Assembly (NCBI GenBank): GCA_023426125.1
Contig: JAFABI010000084.1
Location: 20,746 to 84,745, forward strand
DNA: 64,000 nucleotides
Reading direction: 5' to 3'
From: Bacillota bacterium
Lineage (GTDB): Bacteria; Bacillota; Clostridia; Acetivibrionales; DTU013
A model generated the notes under the pieces. The model saw only the letters and a list, made by a program, of their open reading frames with translations, was not told the origin of the DNA and ran no database searches. Each line of letters starts with the position of its first letter. The stretch's first letter is position 1. Both the position numbers and the translations under genes were made by a program. Below are positions 52,808 to 61,484 of the stretch, one piece after another.

Positions 52808-54598
52808 ATGACGTCAAACAAAAAGTTGCAGGATTGGGTAAAGGAAATGTCAGATATGTGCCAACCGGATCAGATATACTGGTGCGATGGTACACAGGAA
52901 GAAAATGACAAACTATTGAAATTAATGGTAGATTCAGGAATGGCTACGCCTTTGAACCCCGAGAAGCGCCCCGGATGTTATTTGTTCCGCAGCCATCCGT
53001 CCGATGTGGCCCGTGTTGAGGACAGAACCTTTATCGCTTCCAAAAGGAAGGAAGATGCAGGCCCCACCAACAATTGGGTTGACCCGGACGAATTGAAGGC
53101 TACGATGAAAGCCTTGTATAAAGGCTGCATGAAGGGAAGGACAATGTATGTCATCCCCTTCTCCATGGGACCGATCGGCTCCCCCATATCCAAAATCGGT
53201 ATCGAGTTGACGGACAGTCCTTATGTTGTAGTGAATATGCGTATCATGACACGCATAGGCAAGAAAGTTCTGGATGTACTCGGGGACGGAGAATTTGTAC
53301 CCTGCCTGCATTCCGTAGGCGCTCCGCTGGAAAAGGGACAAAAGGATTCATCCTGGCCTTGTGCTCCAATCGAACAAAAATACATCAGTCATTTTCCCGA
53401 GGAAAGAATGATCTGGTCCTATGGCTCAGGTTACGGCGGAAATGCCCTTCTCGGCAAAAAATGCTTTGCTCTGCGTATAGCGTCTGTTCAGGCCCGCGAT
53501 GAAGGCTGGCTGGCGGAACATATGCTGATACTCAAGCTTACAGACCCCAAAGGAAATGTAAAGTATATTTGCGGAGCTTTCCCCAGCGCTTGCGGAAAGA
53601 CCAACCTTGCCATGCTTGTTCCCACCATTCCCGGCTGGACGGTGGAAACCATCGGCGATGACATCGCATGGATGAAGTTCGGAAAAGACGGACGCCTTTA
53701 TGCAATAAATCCTGAAGCAGGGTTCTTCGGGGTTGCACCGGGAACTTCCATGGATTCGAATCCCAACGCAATGAGAAGCATAGAGAAAAATACCATTTTC
53801 ACCAATGTTGCATTGACCGATGACGGCGACATTTGGTGGGAAGGCATCGGCTATGATGCTCCGGATCACCTGATTGACTGGAAAGGCAATGACTGGGCCC
53901 CAGGCTCCAAGGATCCTGCGGCTCATCCCAATGCGCGCTTTACTGCGCCTGCAAATCAATGCCCTGTTATTGCTTCCGAGTGGGAGGACCCTGCAGGGGT
54001 GCCTATATCCGCAATACTCATCGGCGGACGCCGGCCCAGCACGATTCCATTGGTACATGAGAGCTTTGACTGGAATCACGGTATATTCCTGGGTTCCATC
54101 ATGGGTTCCGAAATAACGGCCGCCGCGATTTCTGCAAATATCGGCCAGGTGCGCCGCGATCCCTTTGCCATGTTGCCTTTTATGGGATATCACGTCTGCA
54201 ATTATTTACAGCACTGGCTGGATATCGGTACAAAGACCGATGCGGATAAACTGCCGAAGTTATTCTATGTTAACTGGTTCCGCAAGGACGAAAACGGCAA
54301 ATGGCTATGGCCGGGATACGGCGACAACAGCAGAGTGCTCAAGTGGGTCGTCGAAAGGGTTTCCGGAGAAGGCGAGGCTGTTAAGACGGAAATCGGCTAC
54401 ATGCCTGCTCCCGGTGCAATCGACGTAGGAGGACTAAAGGTCAGCGATGCCGACATGGCTGAACTGCTTAAGGTGAAAAAGGATGAGTGGCTGAAGGAAG
54501 TTGCCTCCATCAAGGAGCATTATGCCAAGTACGGCGAGAAGCTGCCCAAAGAAATGTCGACACAGCTGGCAGCCCTGGAAAAGAGATTGCAGGGTTAA
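52808..54598 (+). CDS. pckG: phosphoenolpyruvate carboxykinase (GTP)
   Basis: 596 residues, the normal length of the GTP class. Marks are YVIPFSMGPIGSPISKIGIELTDS, FPSACGKTNLAML (kinase-1a, about 257-269), ETIGDDIAWM, NPEAGFFGVAPGTS, GGRRPSTIPLVHE and the C-terminal NWFRKDENGKWLWPGYGDNSRVL. It interconverts oxaloacetate + GTP and PEP + CO2 + GDP. In clostridia lacking pyruvate kinase flux it runs toward oxaloacetate and feeds the MDH-like and malic enzymes encoded at 38108-40267. GGGAG precedes ATG 52808. Confidence 0.97.
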   Translation: MTSNKKLQDWVKEMSDMCQPDQIYWCDGTQEENDKLLKLMVDSGMATPLNPEKRPGCYLFRSHPSDVARVEDRTFIASKRKEDAGPTNNWVDPDELKATMKALYKGCMKGRTMYVIPFSMGPIGSPISKIGIELTDSPYVVVNMRIMTRIGKKVLDVLGDGEFVPCLHSVGAPLEKGQKDSSWPCAPIEQKYISHFPEERMIWSYGSGYGGNALLGKKCFALRIASVQARDEGWLAEHMLILKLTDPKGNVKYICGAFPSACGKTNLAMLVPTIPGWTVETIGDDIAWMKFGKDGRLYAINPEAGFFGVAPGTSMDSNPNAMRSIEKNTIFTNVALTDDGDIWWEGIGYDAPDHLIDWKGNDWAPGSKDPAAHPNARFTAPANQCPVIASEWEDPAGVPISAILIGGRRPSTIPLVHESFDWNHGIFLGSIMGSEITAAAISANIGQVRRDPFAMLPFMGYHVCNYLQHWLDIGTKTDADKLPKLFYVNWFRKDENGKWLWPGYGDNSRVLKWVVERVSGEGEAVKTEIGYMPAPGAIDVGGLKVSDADMAELLKVKKDEWLKEVASIKEHYAKYGEKLPKEMSTQLAALEKRLQG

Positions 54599-54602
54599 TC
54601 GC

Positions 54603-54650
54603 GAATACACGGGGACGGTTCTCCTGGAATACACGGGGACGGTTCTCCTG
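54603..54650. repeat. tandem duplicate of a 24-bp REP-type unit
   Basis: Two exact head-to-tail copies (54603-54626, 54627-54650) of a unit that contains ACACGGGGACGGTTCTCCTG. The core is the RAYT-family motif seen elsewhere in the window. Confidence 0.85.
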
Positions 54651-54695
54651 TATTATATATCGTAAGGTCTCAAATTTATCAACGTTAACAAAATA

Positions 54696-54736
54696 AACCG
54701 GTTGGTCAGTCCTATGGGCTTTCCAACCGGTTTTGC
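54696..54736 (+). terminator. terminator after PEP carboxykinase
   Basis: AACCGGTTGG (54696-54705) pairs perfectly with CCAACCGGTT (54723-54732), followed by TT. The loop is long (17 bases) and the T-run short, so efficiency may be modest. Confidence 0.65.
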
Positions 54737-54803
54737 CATGCATTTATGATATTCCAAAGGGGCATGCCTCGTTATATTTATTTCCTTTCACTCCAAGGAA
54801 ACT

Positions 54804-55118
54804 TCACTGCATGGGAGCCTGGAAATTCTGCGCTTGCTGCTGCTGGACCGCCTGCTTCCCTTTCTCGGTATGTTCCGCTTCCCTGGGACACAGTATATAT
54901 AGCAGCTGTTGAAGCTCGCCTACATGCTGTCTTTCCTCATCGGCGATGTGATATAGAACCTTCTTTACCCTCTCGTCGTTGGTTGCCGCTGCGTGGGCTT
55001 CATAACCGATAACTGCCTCAAGCTCGCCGGCGATATCCACCCGGAGCGCCTGGATGGTTTCATCGGCAGTCATCTGCTTTGGAATGTTGGCTACAAACGG
55101 ATTGCCTAATATGGCCAT
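54804..55118 (-). CDS. small ferritin-like / encapsulated-ferritin-like protein
   Basis: 104 residues. Two long helices carry a half-ferritin iron site: LRVDIAGELEAVIGYEAHAAATN and KVLYHIADEERQHVGELQQLLY, with Glu, Glu and the EExxH pattern. The size and single EExxH fit the encapsulated-ferritin/rubrerythrin-like two-helix proteins, which must dimerise to build a di-iron centre. The C-terminal tail is Gln-rich (KQAVQQQQAQNFQAPMQ); it shows no clear encapsulin-targeting motif, and no encapsulin gene is nearby. ATG 55118 has AAGGAAG upstream. Confidence 0.75.
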   Translation of the reverse strand: MAILGNPFVANIPKQMTADETIQALRVDIAGELEAVIGYEAHAAATNDERVKKVLYHIADEERQHVGELQQLLYILCPREAEHTEKGKQAVQQQQAQNFQAPMQ

Positions 55119-55286
55119 AAACACACACTTCCTTTATTAATAAATATATACTTAATGTTCCTCATTTGGTTGCCTGTTATGCGGGATGGCGAAATCGGTT
55201 CAGTAATATTTGCTGTTCTGCGGTAAATAGTATACTATTGTAATGTAACCTGAAATTGGGAGTAATCTCGTGGAACGGTGTTTTGT

Positions 55287-56090
55287 ATGAATATGCACAT
55301 TTATATTGTAATAGCACTGACTTTTGTCATCTATGTCATAGGGACTCTGGCGTATTCGGTGAGGGTTGTGGGAATTAAAACCGGCAGAATAGCCGTAGCT
55401 TTTTCTGTTTTCAACATCCTGGCCTTGATTTCCAGAATGGCCAATGCCTTTCAATCGCCCCTGCTTGCCAAAACCGTTGAGAACAGCATCCATACGGGGG
55501 ATACAAGCGGTTTGCTGTTTGATTTCAGGCTGATCCTGTTTTCCTCCAGCCTTGCGACTATTTTCGGCGCGCTGCTGATGCCTTCGTTTATTAAAATTTT
55601 CAGCAAGGCCGTCCTGTCCTTCAGCGTTTACAGGTCCATCCCCAAATTGCTTTTCCATGCCTTTTCAAAGTCCGGAATCGAACAATTCAAAAGCAGCCTG
55701 ACAGTCCCCAAAAGGGAAAATATCGGCCAGCTGCGGCAAATCAAAAAAATACCCAGGAGACTCGTCGCATTGAATATAATTGCATCAACGATCTCAGTCA
55801 CCGGCGTATTGTCGGCGATTTATGCCGGGGCTCTGATGCCCGAACTGCGCAGTACCTGTACCATGCTGTCCCCGCTGATCAATGGGACTGCGACCATACT
55901 CCTGTTTGTATTTATTGATCCATACATCTCAATGCTCACCGATGATGTAATAAGAGGCAAGTGCACCCAACTGCAGTTCCAGAGAACCATTATATTCATT
56001 GTGGGTGGATTGATTATCGGAACATTTCTGGCGCAGATAATTCTGGTTCCTGCGGCGCAACTGATCGTAATGGTGGCGAAGCTTCTATAA
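55287..56090 (+). CDS. amj: lipid II flippase, Amj family
   Basis: About 267 residues with six or more membrane helices. The opening IGTLAYSVRVVGIKTGRIAVAFSVFNILALISRMANAFQSPLLAK is the signature of Amj (YdaH), the alternate lipid II flippase of Bacillus subtilis that can replace MurJ. The middle basic loop (LTVPKRENIGQLRQIKKIPRRL) is also conserved. It would move lipid-linked peptidoglycan precursor across the membrane. The ATG at 55287 is used; the ribosome site is weak. In Bacillus, amj responds to envelope stress; no such signal could be read here. Confidence 0.88.
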   Translation: MNMHIYIVIALTFVIYVIGTLAYSVRVVGIKTGRIAVAFSVFNILALISRMANAFQSPLLAKTVENSIHTGDTSGLLFDFRLILFSSSLATIFGALLMPSFIKIFSKAVLSFSVYRSIPKLLFHAFSKSGIEQFKSSLTVPKRENIGQLRQIKKIPRRLVALNIIASTISVTGVLSAIYAGALMPELRSTCTMLSPLINGTATILLFVFIDPYISMLTDDVIRGKCTQLQFQRTIIFIVGGLIIGTFLAQIILVPAAQLIVMVAKLL

Positions 56091-56337
56091 CAGGCTTTTG
56101 AAAGGATTTTAAGCCTTTTAGTACTTTTCGGCAGTTACTGATTTACAAAACATTTCGGAGAGAGTCAGACTTTTAAGGGAAAGACCCGTAAAAAAGTAAA
56201 GAGTTTACGGGGCTATCGGCGTAGACTTTGAACAACCCGGGAGTAAGAAGATGAAAGGTTTACATGCAACGGGCTGCAAAGGCTGCAACTGATTCCTGTA
56301 AAACTGAGAATGGAAATAACCAATTGGAGGAGTGTGT

Positions 56338-56727
56338 ATGAAGTTGTTTATTAAAATTGTGGCAGGGATTATTATCCTGGCTGTGCTGGTGATCGGCGGA
56401 TTTGTTATCTTCCTGACAAGAGGCTTGAATTCCGGAAAAGCCCTGGCTATTGGCCATGTGAAAGCTTCGGAGATAAAAGACGGGGTTTATGAAGGAAAAT
56501 ACGATGGGGGAAGATGGTCCAACACTGTCAACGTGACGGTTGAAAGCGGCAGGATAGCGAAAATAGATGTTGTAAAAAGTGTACAGTTTGAAAATGCTGC
56601 GACGACAAAGGAATTGTTCGGCAAGGTTATTGAAAAGCAGGATACCGACGTTGATACTGTCACCGGCGCCACAGTTACCTGCAAGGCATATCTTAAATCG
56701 GTTGAAAATGCATTGTCAAAAGAGTAA
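56338..56727 (+). CDS. membrane-anchored FMN-binding domain protein
   Basis: 129 residues. An N-terminal helix (about 2-26) anchors an extracytoplasmic FMN-binding domain (KDGVYEGKYDGGRWSNTVNVTVESGRIAKIDVVKS). The DTVTGATVTCKAYLKSVENAL end contains the (D)xxTGATxT motif, whose last Thr can carry covalently bound FMN attached by ApbE. It probably serves extracytoplasmic electron transfer. GGAGGAG precedes the ATG. A flavodoxin gene follows 24 bases later. Confidence 0.88.
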   Translation: MKLFIKIVAGIIILAVLVIGGFVIFLTRGLNSGKALAIGHVKASEIKDGVYEGKYDGGRWSNTVNVTVESGRIAKIDVVKSVQFENAATTKELFGKVIEKQDTDVDTVTGATVTCKAYLKSVENALSKE

Positions 56728-56751
56728 AGGTGAAAGTATTAGGTGAGCTAT

Positions 56752-57240
56752 ATGAAAACATTGATCGTTTATGGAAGTACTTACGGTTTTGCAAAAGAGT
56801 GTGCAAGGAAACTGGCCAAAAAGCTGGAGGGAGAGGTAGTCGCGGTCAATGCCGTGGTGGAGGAAATCCCGTCGATTAAGGACTTTGACAATGTAATCAT
56901 CGGAGGTTCCATTTACATGGGCCAAATACAAAAGCCGGTAAAGGAATTTTGTACGACCAATACGGCGGAATTAAGCGATAAGCGGCTGGGACTGTTTCTG
57001 TGCTGCGGGTTGCCTGCGAATCTGGAACAGGCCTTTAAGAATTCCTTTCCGGAAAAGCTGCTGGAAAAAGCGGTTGCCCGCGAATGCTTCGGTGGTGAAT
57101 TGCGAGTTGAAAAGATGAAATTCATCCATAAGGTGATGACCAATATGCTGCTCAAAACCGCCGCAAAAGAAGGGAAAGAACCGCCAAAGCCGGCGCCGGA
57201 AAGTATTTCAAGGCTGGCTTTGGCAATGAACCGGCAGTGA
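56752..57240 (+). CDS. flavodoxin-domain protein
   Basis: 162 residues. The FMN phosphate loop is IVYGSTYGFAKECARKLA. Other marks are DNVIIGGSIYMGQIQKPVKEF and LGLFLCCGLP, the layout of the HemG/flavodoxin_5 group rather than a plain electron-carrier flavodoxin. The partner is probably the FMN-binding membrane protein immediately upstream. ATG 56752 is preferred to GTG 56743 because the chain then begins MKTLIVYGST as in homologues. Confidence 0.85.
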   Translation: MKTLIVYGSTYGFAKECARKLAKKLEGEVVAVNAVVEEIPSIKDFDNVIIGGSIYMGQIQKPVKEFCTTNTAELSDKRLGLFLCCGLPANLEQAFKNSFPEKLLEKAVARECFGGELRVEKMKFIHKVMTNMLLKTAAKEGKEPPKPAPESISRLALAMNRQ

Positions 57241-57316
57241 AGCGGGGGAGGATAATTATTCCTATGAAAATTTACTCCCGGAAGATGGGCTGCGATACAT
57301 GGAGGAGGGTACTGCG

Positions 57317-57952
57317 ATGTGGAAAAAGATGACGGTGTTCGGAATGATAGGTTCGCTGCTGTATTTGCTGCATGTAGTGTTGGGGGGCATCCTCTGGAAG
57401 GGCTACAATCATCTGATGCAGCCCATAAGCGACCTGACGGCCGGCGGGGCTCCCGACAGGGCTTTGTTAAGTGTGATTACACTGCTGTATGGGATTTGCT
57501 CCATTCTATTTGCCGTCAGCGCCCTGGCTTATGTTAAAAACCTAGTTCCAAAGCTTGTGAGAGCAGGATTGATGGTTTTCCTGGCAATGCACATTGTATC
57601 GATTACATACGGGGTTTTCCCCCAGGATCTCCCGGGTTCTGCCGTTACGTTCACAGGAACTATGCACATTGTGGTGACCTTTTTGATCGTACCCCTTACA
57701 ATACTGGCGCCTTTCCTGATAGGCTTCGGATTAAGAAAAGTCAGTGAGTTCAAGAGCTTTGGCACCTATTCCGTAATCACCGGGATCATCATATTTATTG
57801 CCGGGGGGACAACGGCAGTGTTTTTTGCAAACAAACTGCCGTATTTCGGCCTTGTTGAGCGGATCAATATCGGAACACTGCAGTTATGGATGTTCCTGTT
57901 GTCCATGAAGCTGTTCAGGACACCGGTTATTGTAGTAAAGCCACAGTTGTAA
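57317..57952 (+). CDS. DUF998 family membrane protein
   Basis: 211 residues with six predicted helices. The start FGMIGSLLYLLHVVLGGILWKGYNHLMQPISDLTAGGAPDR and the later TYGVFPQDLPG are the DUF998 pattern. Function is unknown. GGAGGAGGG lies upstream of ATG 57317. It ends just before a dispersed repeat and the PadR promoter. Confidence 0.85.
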   Translation: MWKKMTVFGMIGSLLYLLHVVLGGILWKGYNHLMQPISDLTAGGAPDRALLSVITLLYGICSILFAVSALAYVKNLVPKLVRAGLMVFLAMHIVSITYGVFPQDLPGSAVTFTGTMHIVVTFLIVPLTILAPFLIGFGLRKVSEFKSFGTYSVITGIIIFIAGGTTAVFFANKLPYFGLVERINIGTLQLWMFLLSMKLFRTPVIVVKPQL

Positions 57953-57982
57953 AGCATCCGGTGATTCATAATACCAAAAATA

Positions 57983-58048
57983 TTCGCGATTATTTCTTCA
58001 AGGCGCATGGATGCCGATTTAAAAATGAAGTTTACGCTGTAGTATTGG
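57983..58048. repeat. dispersed repeat, second copy of the 24318-24384 sequence
   Basis: It shares TTCGCGATTATTT, AAGGCGCATGGATGCCG and AAAATGAAGTTTACGCTGTAG with the copy after the SLH gene. Its right end abuts the PadR promoter. Confidence 0.65.
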
Positions 58049-58055
58049 CAAAGGA

Positions 58056-58104
58056 TTGACAAAGTATATCACTCTGATATAATAACATATATCAGAGTGA
58101 TATA
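58056..58104 (+). promoter_or_regulatory. promoter and palindromic operator of the padR-glycosyltransferase operon
   Basis: TTGACA (58056-58061), 16 bases, TATAAT (58078-58083). A perfect 17-bp inverted repeat, TATATCACTCTGATATA, lies at 58065-58081 and 58088-58104 with six bases between, covering the spacer, the -10 and the start region. This placement fits autorepression by the PadR protein encoded next. Confidence 0.85.
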
Positions 58105-58229
58105 TGGGAGAGGGCCGGCCGTCGATGCAAGCCGACTGTTTACCCATGCAACCCGGGACACATTTCTTGCTGGCTAGAGGTATTTCTTTGGCGTGGAGGA
58201 ATATCCCCCTTGAAAAAAAGGAGGCAGGC

Positions 58230-58796
58230 ATGGCAATAAAAAATAAAACAAAGTACGCTATCTTAGGCGTTTTAAGCTTGATGGCGGGATCGGGCTATGA
58301 TATAAAAAAATTCTGCGATAAAACCATCGCCCATTTCTGGAACGAGAATTACGGCCATATCTATCCGGTGCTTGCCCGGCTTCTGAAGGAAAAACTGATT
58401 CAAATGGATGATTCCGGGACGGATGCAAGACGTAAGGTCTACAGGATTACGCAAAGAGGACGCGAAGTATTCTGCAACTGGCTTATGGAGCCGGTGGAGC
58501 CGCAGCCTCAAAGATCGGAGCTTCTTCTGAAGCTGTCCTTCGGAAGCAATATCTCGAAAGAAAAGGTAACACAGATGCTGGAGGAGGTCAGGCAAAGATA
58601 CAAATCCAAGCTGGAACAATATAGGGCCTTGGAAGAGCCTTATCTGAGGGATGAAAAAGCTCAAAAGCAGCCTGAATACCCATATTGGCTGGCATCTCTC
58701 CGGTATGGAATAACGTCAGCGGAGGCGGCGTTCAAATGGAGTGAGGAAACGATCGAAAGCATAAAAAGGCACGGGGAGGGGCAAAAGGATGCCTAA
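58230..58796 (+). CDS. PadR family transcriptional regulator
   Basis: 188 residues. The winged helix spans about 5-85 (KYAILGVLSLMAGSGYDIKKFCDKTIAHFWNENYGHIYPVLARLLKEKLI, RRKVYRITQRGREVFCNWL). The C-terminal part is the Vir_act_alpha_C-type helical dimerisation domain (SKEKVTQMLEEVRQRYKSKLEQYRALEE, YGITSAEAAFKWSEETIESIKRH). PadR proteins repress efflux or detoxification genes until an aromatic or drug ligand binds. AAGGAGG precedes ATG 58230. Its end overlaps the glycosyltransferase start by eight bases. Confidence 0.93.
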   Translation: MAIKNKTKYAILGVLSLMAGSGYDIKKFCDKTIAHFWNENYGHIYPVLARLLKEKLIQMDDSGTDARRKVYRITQRGREVFCNWLMEPVEPQPQRSELLLKLSFGSNISKEKVTQMLEEVRQRYKSKLEQYRALEEPYLRDEKAQKQPEYPYWLASLRYGITSAEAAFKWSEETIESIKRHGEGQKDA

Positions 58797-59991
58797 AGTA
58801 TTGTTTATAAACGGCAGCGCGCACGGACACATTAATCCGACGCTGCCGTTGGTCAAAGAGCTTGCAGATAGAGGCGAAGAAGTATTTTACTTTACCACGG
58901 ATCAATTTAAAGAAAAAGTCACTGCGGCAGGAGCAGTGTTTGTTGACGCCGGAGAAAGGCTCACCGCGTTCAATAAAAATTACAGGCCCTCCGGCAGTCA
59001 TCCGTTTTATGTTCTGATCGACTATATTTTAGGCACGGATCAGGTAATAGCGCCGCTGGTATTAGGGAAGGCAAGGGAAATCGGTGTGGATTACATCATC
59101 CACGATTCACTGTTTGGGGCGGGGAATATAGTGGGAAGGAAGCTTGATATACCGGCCATTTGTTCCTGTACGTCGTTTGCCATGGGAAGGCTGCCTATGC
59201 CTCCGCATATGCTTGAGCCCGGCTTTCACCCGGAATTGGATGCGCTATATGAAAAAATAAGGTTTGCTGCTCAGGAATGGGGAGTTTCCGGGCTTTCCAT
59301 CATGGATATTTTTTTCAAAAAGTCAGGCTTGAATATCGTTTTCACTTCAAAAGAGTTTCAGCCCGATGCCGGAAGCTTTGACGGAAGCTTCAAATTTGTA
59401 GGCGCATCCATTGCCGAAAGGCATGAAACCGTGGATTTTCCTGTGAATGGGCTGGAAGGGAAAACTGTGGTGTATGTATCCATGGGCACGATAAACAACA
59501 ACGCTTCAGAATTCTATAAAAAGTGCATGGATGCATTTGCCGGTACGGATTTGAAAGTCGTCCTGTCCATAGGGAAAAAGACGGACATGGCTGCTTTAGG
59601 AAGGGTTCCGGACAATTTTATGGTGGAGCGGTATGTTCCGCAGCTGGATGTACTGAAAAAAACCGGCGTATTTATCAGCCACGGAGGTCTGAACAGCGTA
59701 AATGAAGCCATGTATTTCGGAGTGCCTGTTATAGCAGTGCCGCAAGGAAATGACCAATTTATGGTCAGCCGTCAGCTTTCAGCGGTTGGCGCAGGACTAA
59801 GCCTGAAAATGGAAGAGGTGACGCCGCAGATGCTGAAAGAGTCCGTCGATAAAATTTTGCAGGATGATTCTTATAAAGCCGCCAGCCGGAGAATTGGCGA
59901 ATCCTTCCGAAAAGCAGGCGGATATAAGGCTGCAGCAGATTATATTCTAGGATACAGGGAGACCGGAAAAAGGGATTCCGGCCATTTATGA
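58789..59991 (+). CDS. macrolide-type UDP-glycosyltransferase (GT1)
   Basis: 400 residues, GT-B fold. The N terminus is FINGSAHGHINPTLPLVKELADRGEEVFYFTTDQF. The sugar-nucleotide motif is VPQLDVLKKTGVFISHGGLNSVNEAMYFGVPVIAVPQGNDQFMVSRQL. This is the MGT/UGT class that inactivates macrolides or glucosylates small lipophilic molecules or lipids. Co-transcription with a PadR repressor suggests an inducible detoxification unit. The substrate cannot be named. Confidence 0.92.
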   Translation: MPKVLFINGSAHGHINPTLPLVKELADRGEEVFYFTTDQFKEKVTAAGAVFVDAGERLTAFNKNYRPSGSHPFYVLIDYILGTDQVIAPLVLGKAREIGVDYIIHDSLFGAGNIVGRKLDIPAICSCTSFAMGRLPMPPHMLEPGFHPELDALYEKIRFAAQEWGVSGLSIMDIFFKKSGLNIVFTSKEFQPDAGSFDGSFKFVGASIAERHETVDFPVNGLEGKTVVYVSMGTINNNASEFYKKCMDAFAGTDLKVVLSIGKKTDMAALGRVPDNFMVERYVPQLDVLKKTGVFISHGGLNSVNEAMYFGVPVIAVPQGNDQFMVSRQLSAVGAGLSLKMEEVTPQMLKESVDKILQDDSYKAASRRIGESFRKAGGYKAAADYILGYRETGKRDSGHL

Positions 59992-60008
59992 CGAGACGAC
60001 ATATGTCT

Positions 60009-60060
60009 CCACCCTCTACAGGTGGCGAGTACCGATTTGGATATTCAGGCGGCGAGCATA
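60009..60060. repeat. GGTGGCGAGTACCGA repeat, copy 2
   Basis: CCACCCTCTACAGGTGGCGAGTACCGA and then ATTCAGGCGGCGAGCATA, matching 37570-37614. Preceded by ATGACGAGACG, a relative of the AACGAGGC boundary seen there. Confidence 0.6.
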
Positions 60061-60179
60061 GATCAATGTTTTACGGATTTTGACTGTTGGCTTCAGCAAT
60101 GATATAATCATCTTCAAGCAACGGAATGTGAATGGACACGCCTCTCCCGCGATGTGCCGGGCGTAGGGAAATGTTCCTT

Positions 60180-60293
60180 TTGAACAACGTCACAGTCCCT
60201 CCTCTTAGGTAGGGGTTACCGATTGAAAATGCTGTCAGTGGTGGGTAGCAATCCCCAACTGACGTTGTTCAAACGCCACGTTAAGGCGTGGCG
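60180..60293. other. structured repeat, possibly an IscB/TnpB-associated (HEARO/omega) RNA relic
   Basis: A perfect 13-bp inverted pair TTGAACAACGTCA (60180-60192) and TGACGTTGTTCAA (60260-60272) encloses CCTCCTCTTAGGTAGGGGTTACCGATTG and GTGGTGGGTAGCAATCCCC. A second hairpin CGCCACG/CGTGGCG follows (60274-60293). No nuclease gene adjoins. The compact nested stems and the relation to two other copies suggest a mobile-element RNA rather than a control site for corA. Confidence 0.4.
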
Positions 60294-60381
60294 CACGAAG
60301 TGTAGCGTAGGGCGAATTCATTTCGCCCGCAGCGAGGGGGTATGGGGGCATGCCCCATTGGAAATTGAATGGCGGAGGTGA

Positions 60382-61443
60382 TTGCGTATAAAAAGGTATA
60401 CGAAAAATATTTCATCAAAGAGCGGAAGGCCTCCGGGAAGTCTGGTACATGTCGGAGAAAAAAAGCGGGAGGATGTTGGAATCACCATCATCAAATATAG
60501 CGGCGAAAAAGTAGAAAAAAAGCCTGTCGCCTTGAAGGAATTGCTGCTGCTGGATTTTGACGAAAAATACAAATGGTGGGTCGTTGTTGACGGGCTTCAT
60601 GACATGGATGTCATCCGGAAGATCGGAGAAAAATTCAACATCGGCAAATTTGTATTGGAAAATGCCGCTAACACGGTAATAAGGCCCAACATAGAGATCT
60701 ATGGAAAATATTCCTTTATTGTGACCAAGAAGATTTTTCTTACGAAAGCCGGAGAAATAGAGTATGAGCAAGTATCCATGGTGGTCGGCGGCAATTATAT
60801 CATCACTTTTTCCGAGAACGGCCTTGACGATTTTGAGAATCTATACGCCAGAATCCAGGAGGAAGAAACCAGAAATGCCGAAGTCAATTTTTTAAGCTAC
60901 TTGATTCTGGACATGATCGTAGACAATTATTTTATCGTCATTGAAGGGATCAGTGACAGGATGGAAGCGGTAGAAGCCACGATTATCGATAACCCAAGCC
61001 ACCTGTCGCTGGATCAGATACACAGCCTTAAAAAGGAGCTCCTGCTTCTGCACAAGGCGATATGGCCGCAGAGGGAAGTTATAAGCACCATATTGAGGGA
61101 AAAGAATATTTTTTCCAAAGGCGATATGCTGGATTCCTTCCGGGATATCCAGGAGCATCTGTTTCAAGCCGTGGATATGATCGAGGTCTTCAGGGATATG
61201 CTGTCAAATATGCTTGATATCTATCTTTCAAGCACCAGCCGGCGAATGAATGAGATCATGAAGGTACTTACCATTATCTCAACCGTCTTTATACCGTTAA
61301 CTTTTCTTGCGGGCGTTTATGGAATGAATTTTTCCTATATGCCGGAGCTGAAGGTGAAGTTCGGGTATTTTGCGGTACTGATTTTTATGGCACTGGTGGC
61401 AGCGGGCATGCTTCTTTTTTTCAAAAGGAAGAAGTGGTTATAG
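60382..61443 (+). CDS. corA: CorA family magnesium/divalent cation transporter
   Basis: 353 residues. The N-terminal cytoplasmic alpha/beta domain (about 1-240) leads to two C-terminal helices. The first ends in the pore signature YGMNF (about 312-316), followed by the short MPELK loop and helix LVAAGMLLFFKRKK. It forms a pentameric Mg2+ channel. The N terminus carries an extra basic stretch (RIKRYTKNISSKSGRPPGS). The frame opens with TTG at 60382 shortly after GGAGG; no ATG nearby is better. Confidence 0.92.
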   Translation: MRIKRYTKNISSKSGRPPGSLVHVGEKKREDVGITIIKYSGEKVEKKPVALKELLLLDFDEKYKWWVVVDGLHDMDVIRKIGEKFNIGKFVLENAANTVIRPNIEIYGKYSFIVTKKIFLTKAGEIEYEQVSMVVGGNYIITFSENGLDDFENLYARIQEEETRNAEVNFLSYLILDMIVDNYFIVIEGISDRMEAVEATIIDNPSHLSLDQIHSLKKELLLLHKAIWPQREVISTILREKNIFSKGDMLDSFRDIQEHLFQAVDMIEVFRDMLSNMLDIYLSSTSRRMNEIMKVLTIISTVFIPLTFLAGVYGMNFSYMPELKVKFGYFAVLIFMALVAAGMLLFFKRKKWL

Positions 61444-61484
61444 CAGGTGATAAAAGAAGATAATATTGATCAGGAGAAACACTA

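Noticed and set aside
53426..54193. 255-codon minus-strand frame inside the PEP carboxykinase gene
   Set aside because: Antisense shadow of an unmistakable enzyme gene.
60180..60381. M-box magnesium riboswitch upstream of corA
   Set aside because: The conserved M-box core could not be found. The structure present looks like a dispersed repeat with relatives at sites unrelated to magnesium.
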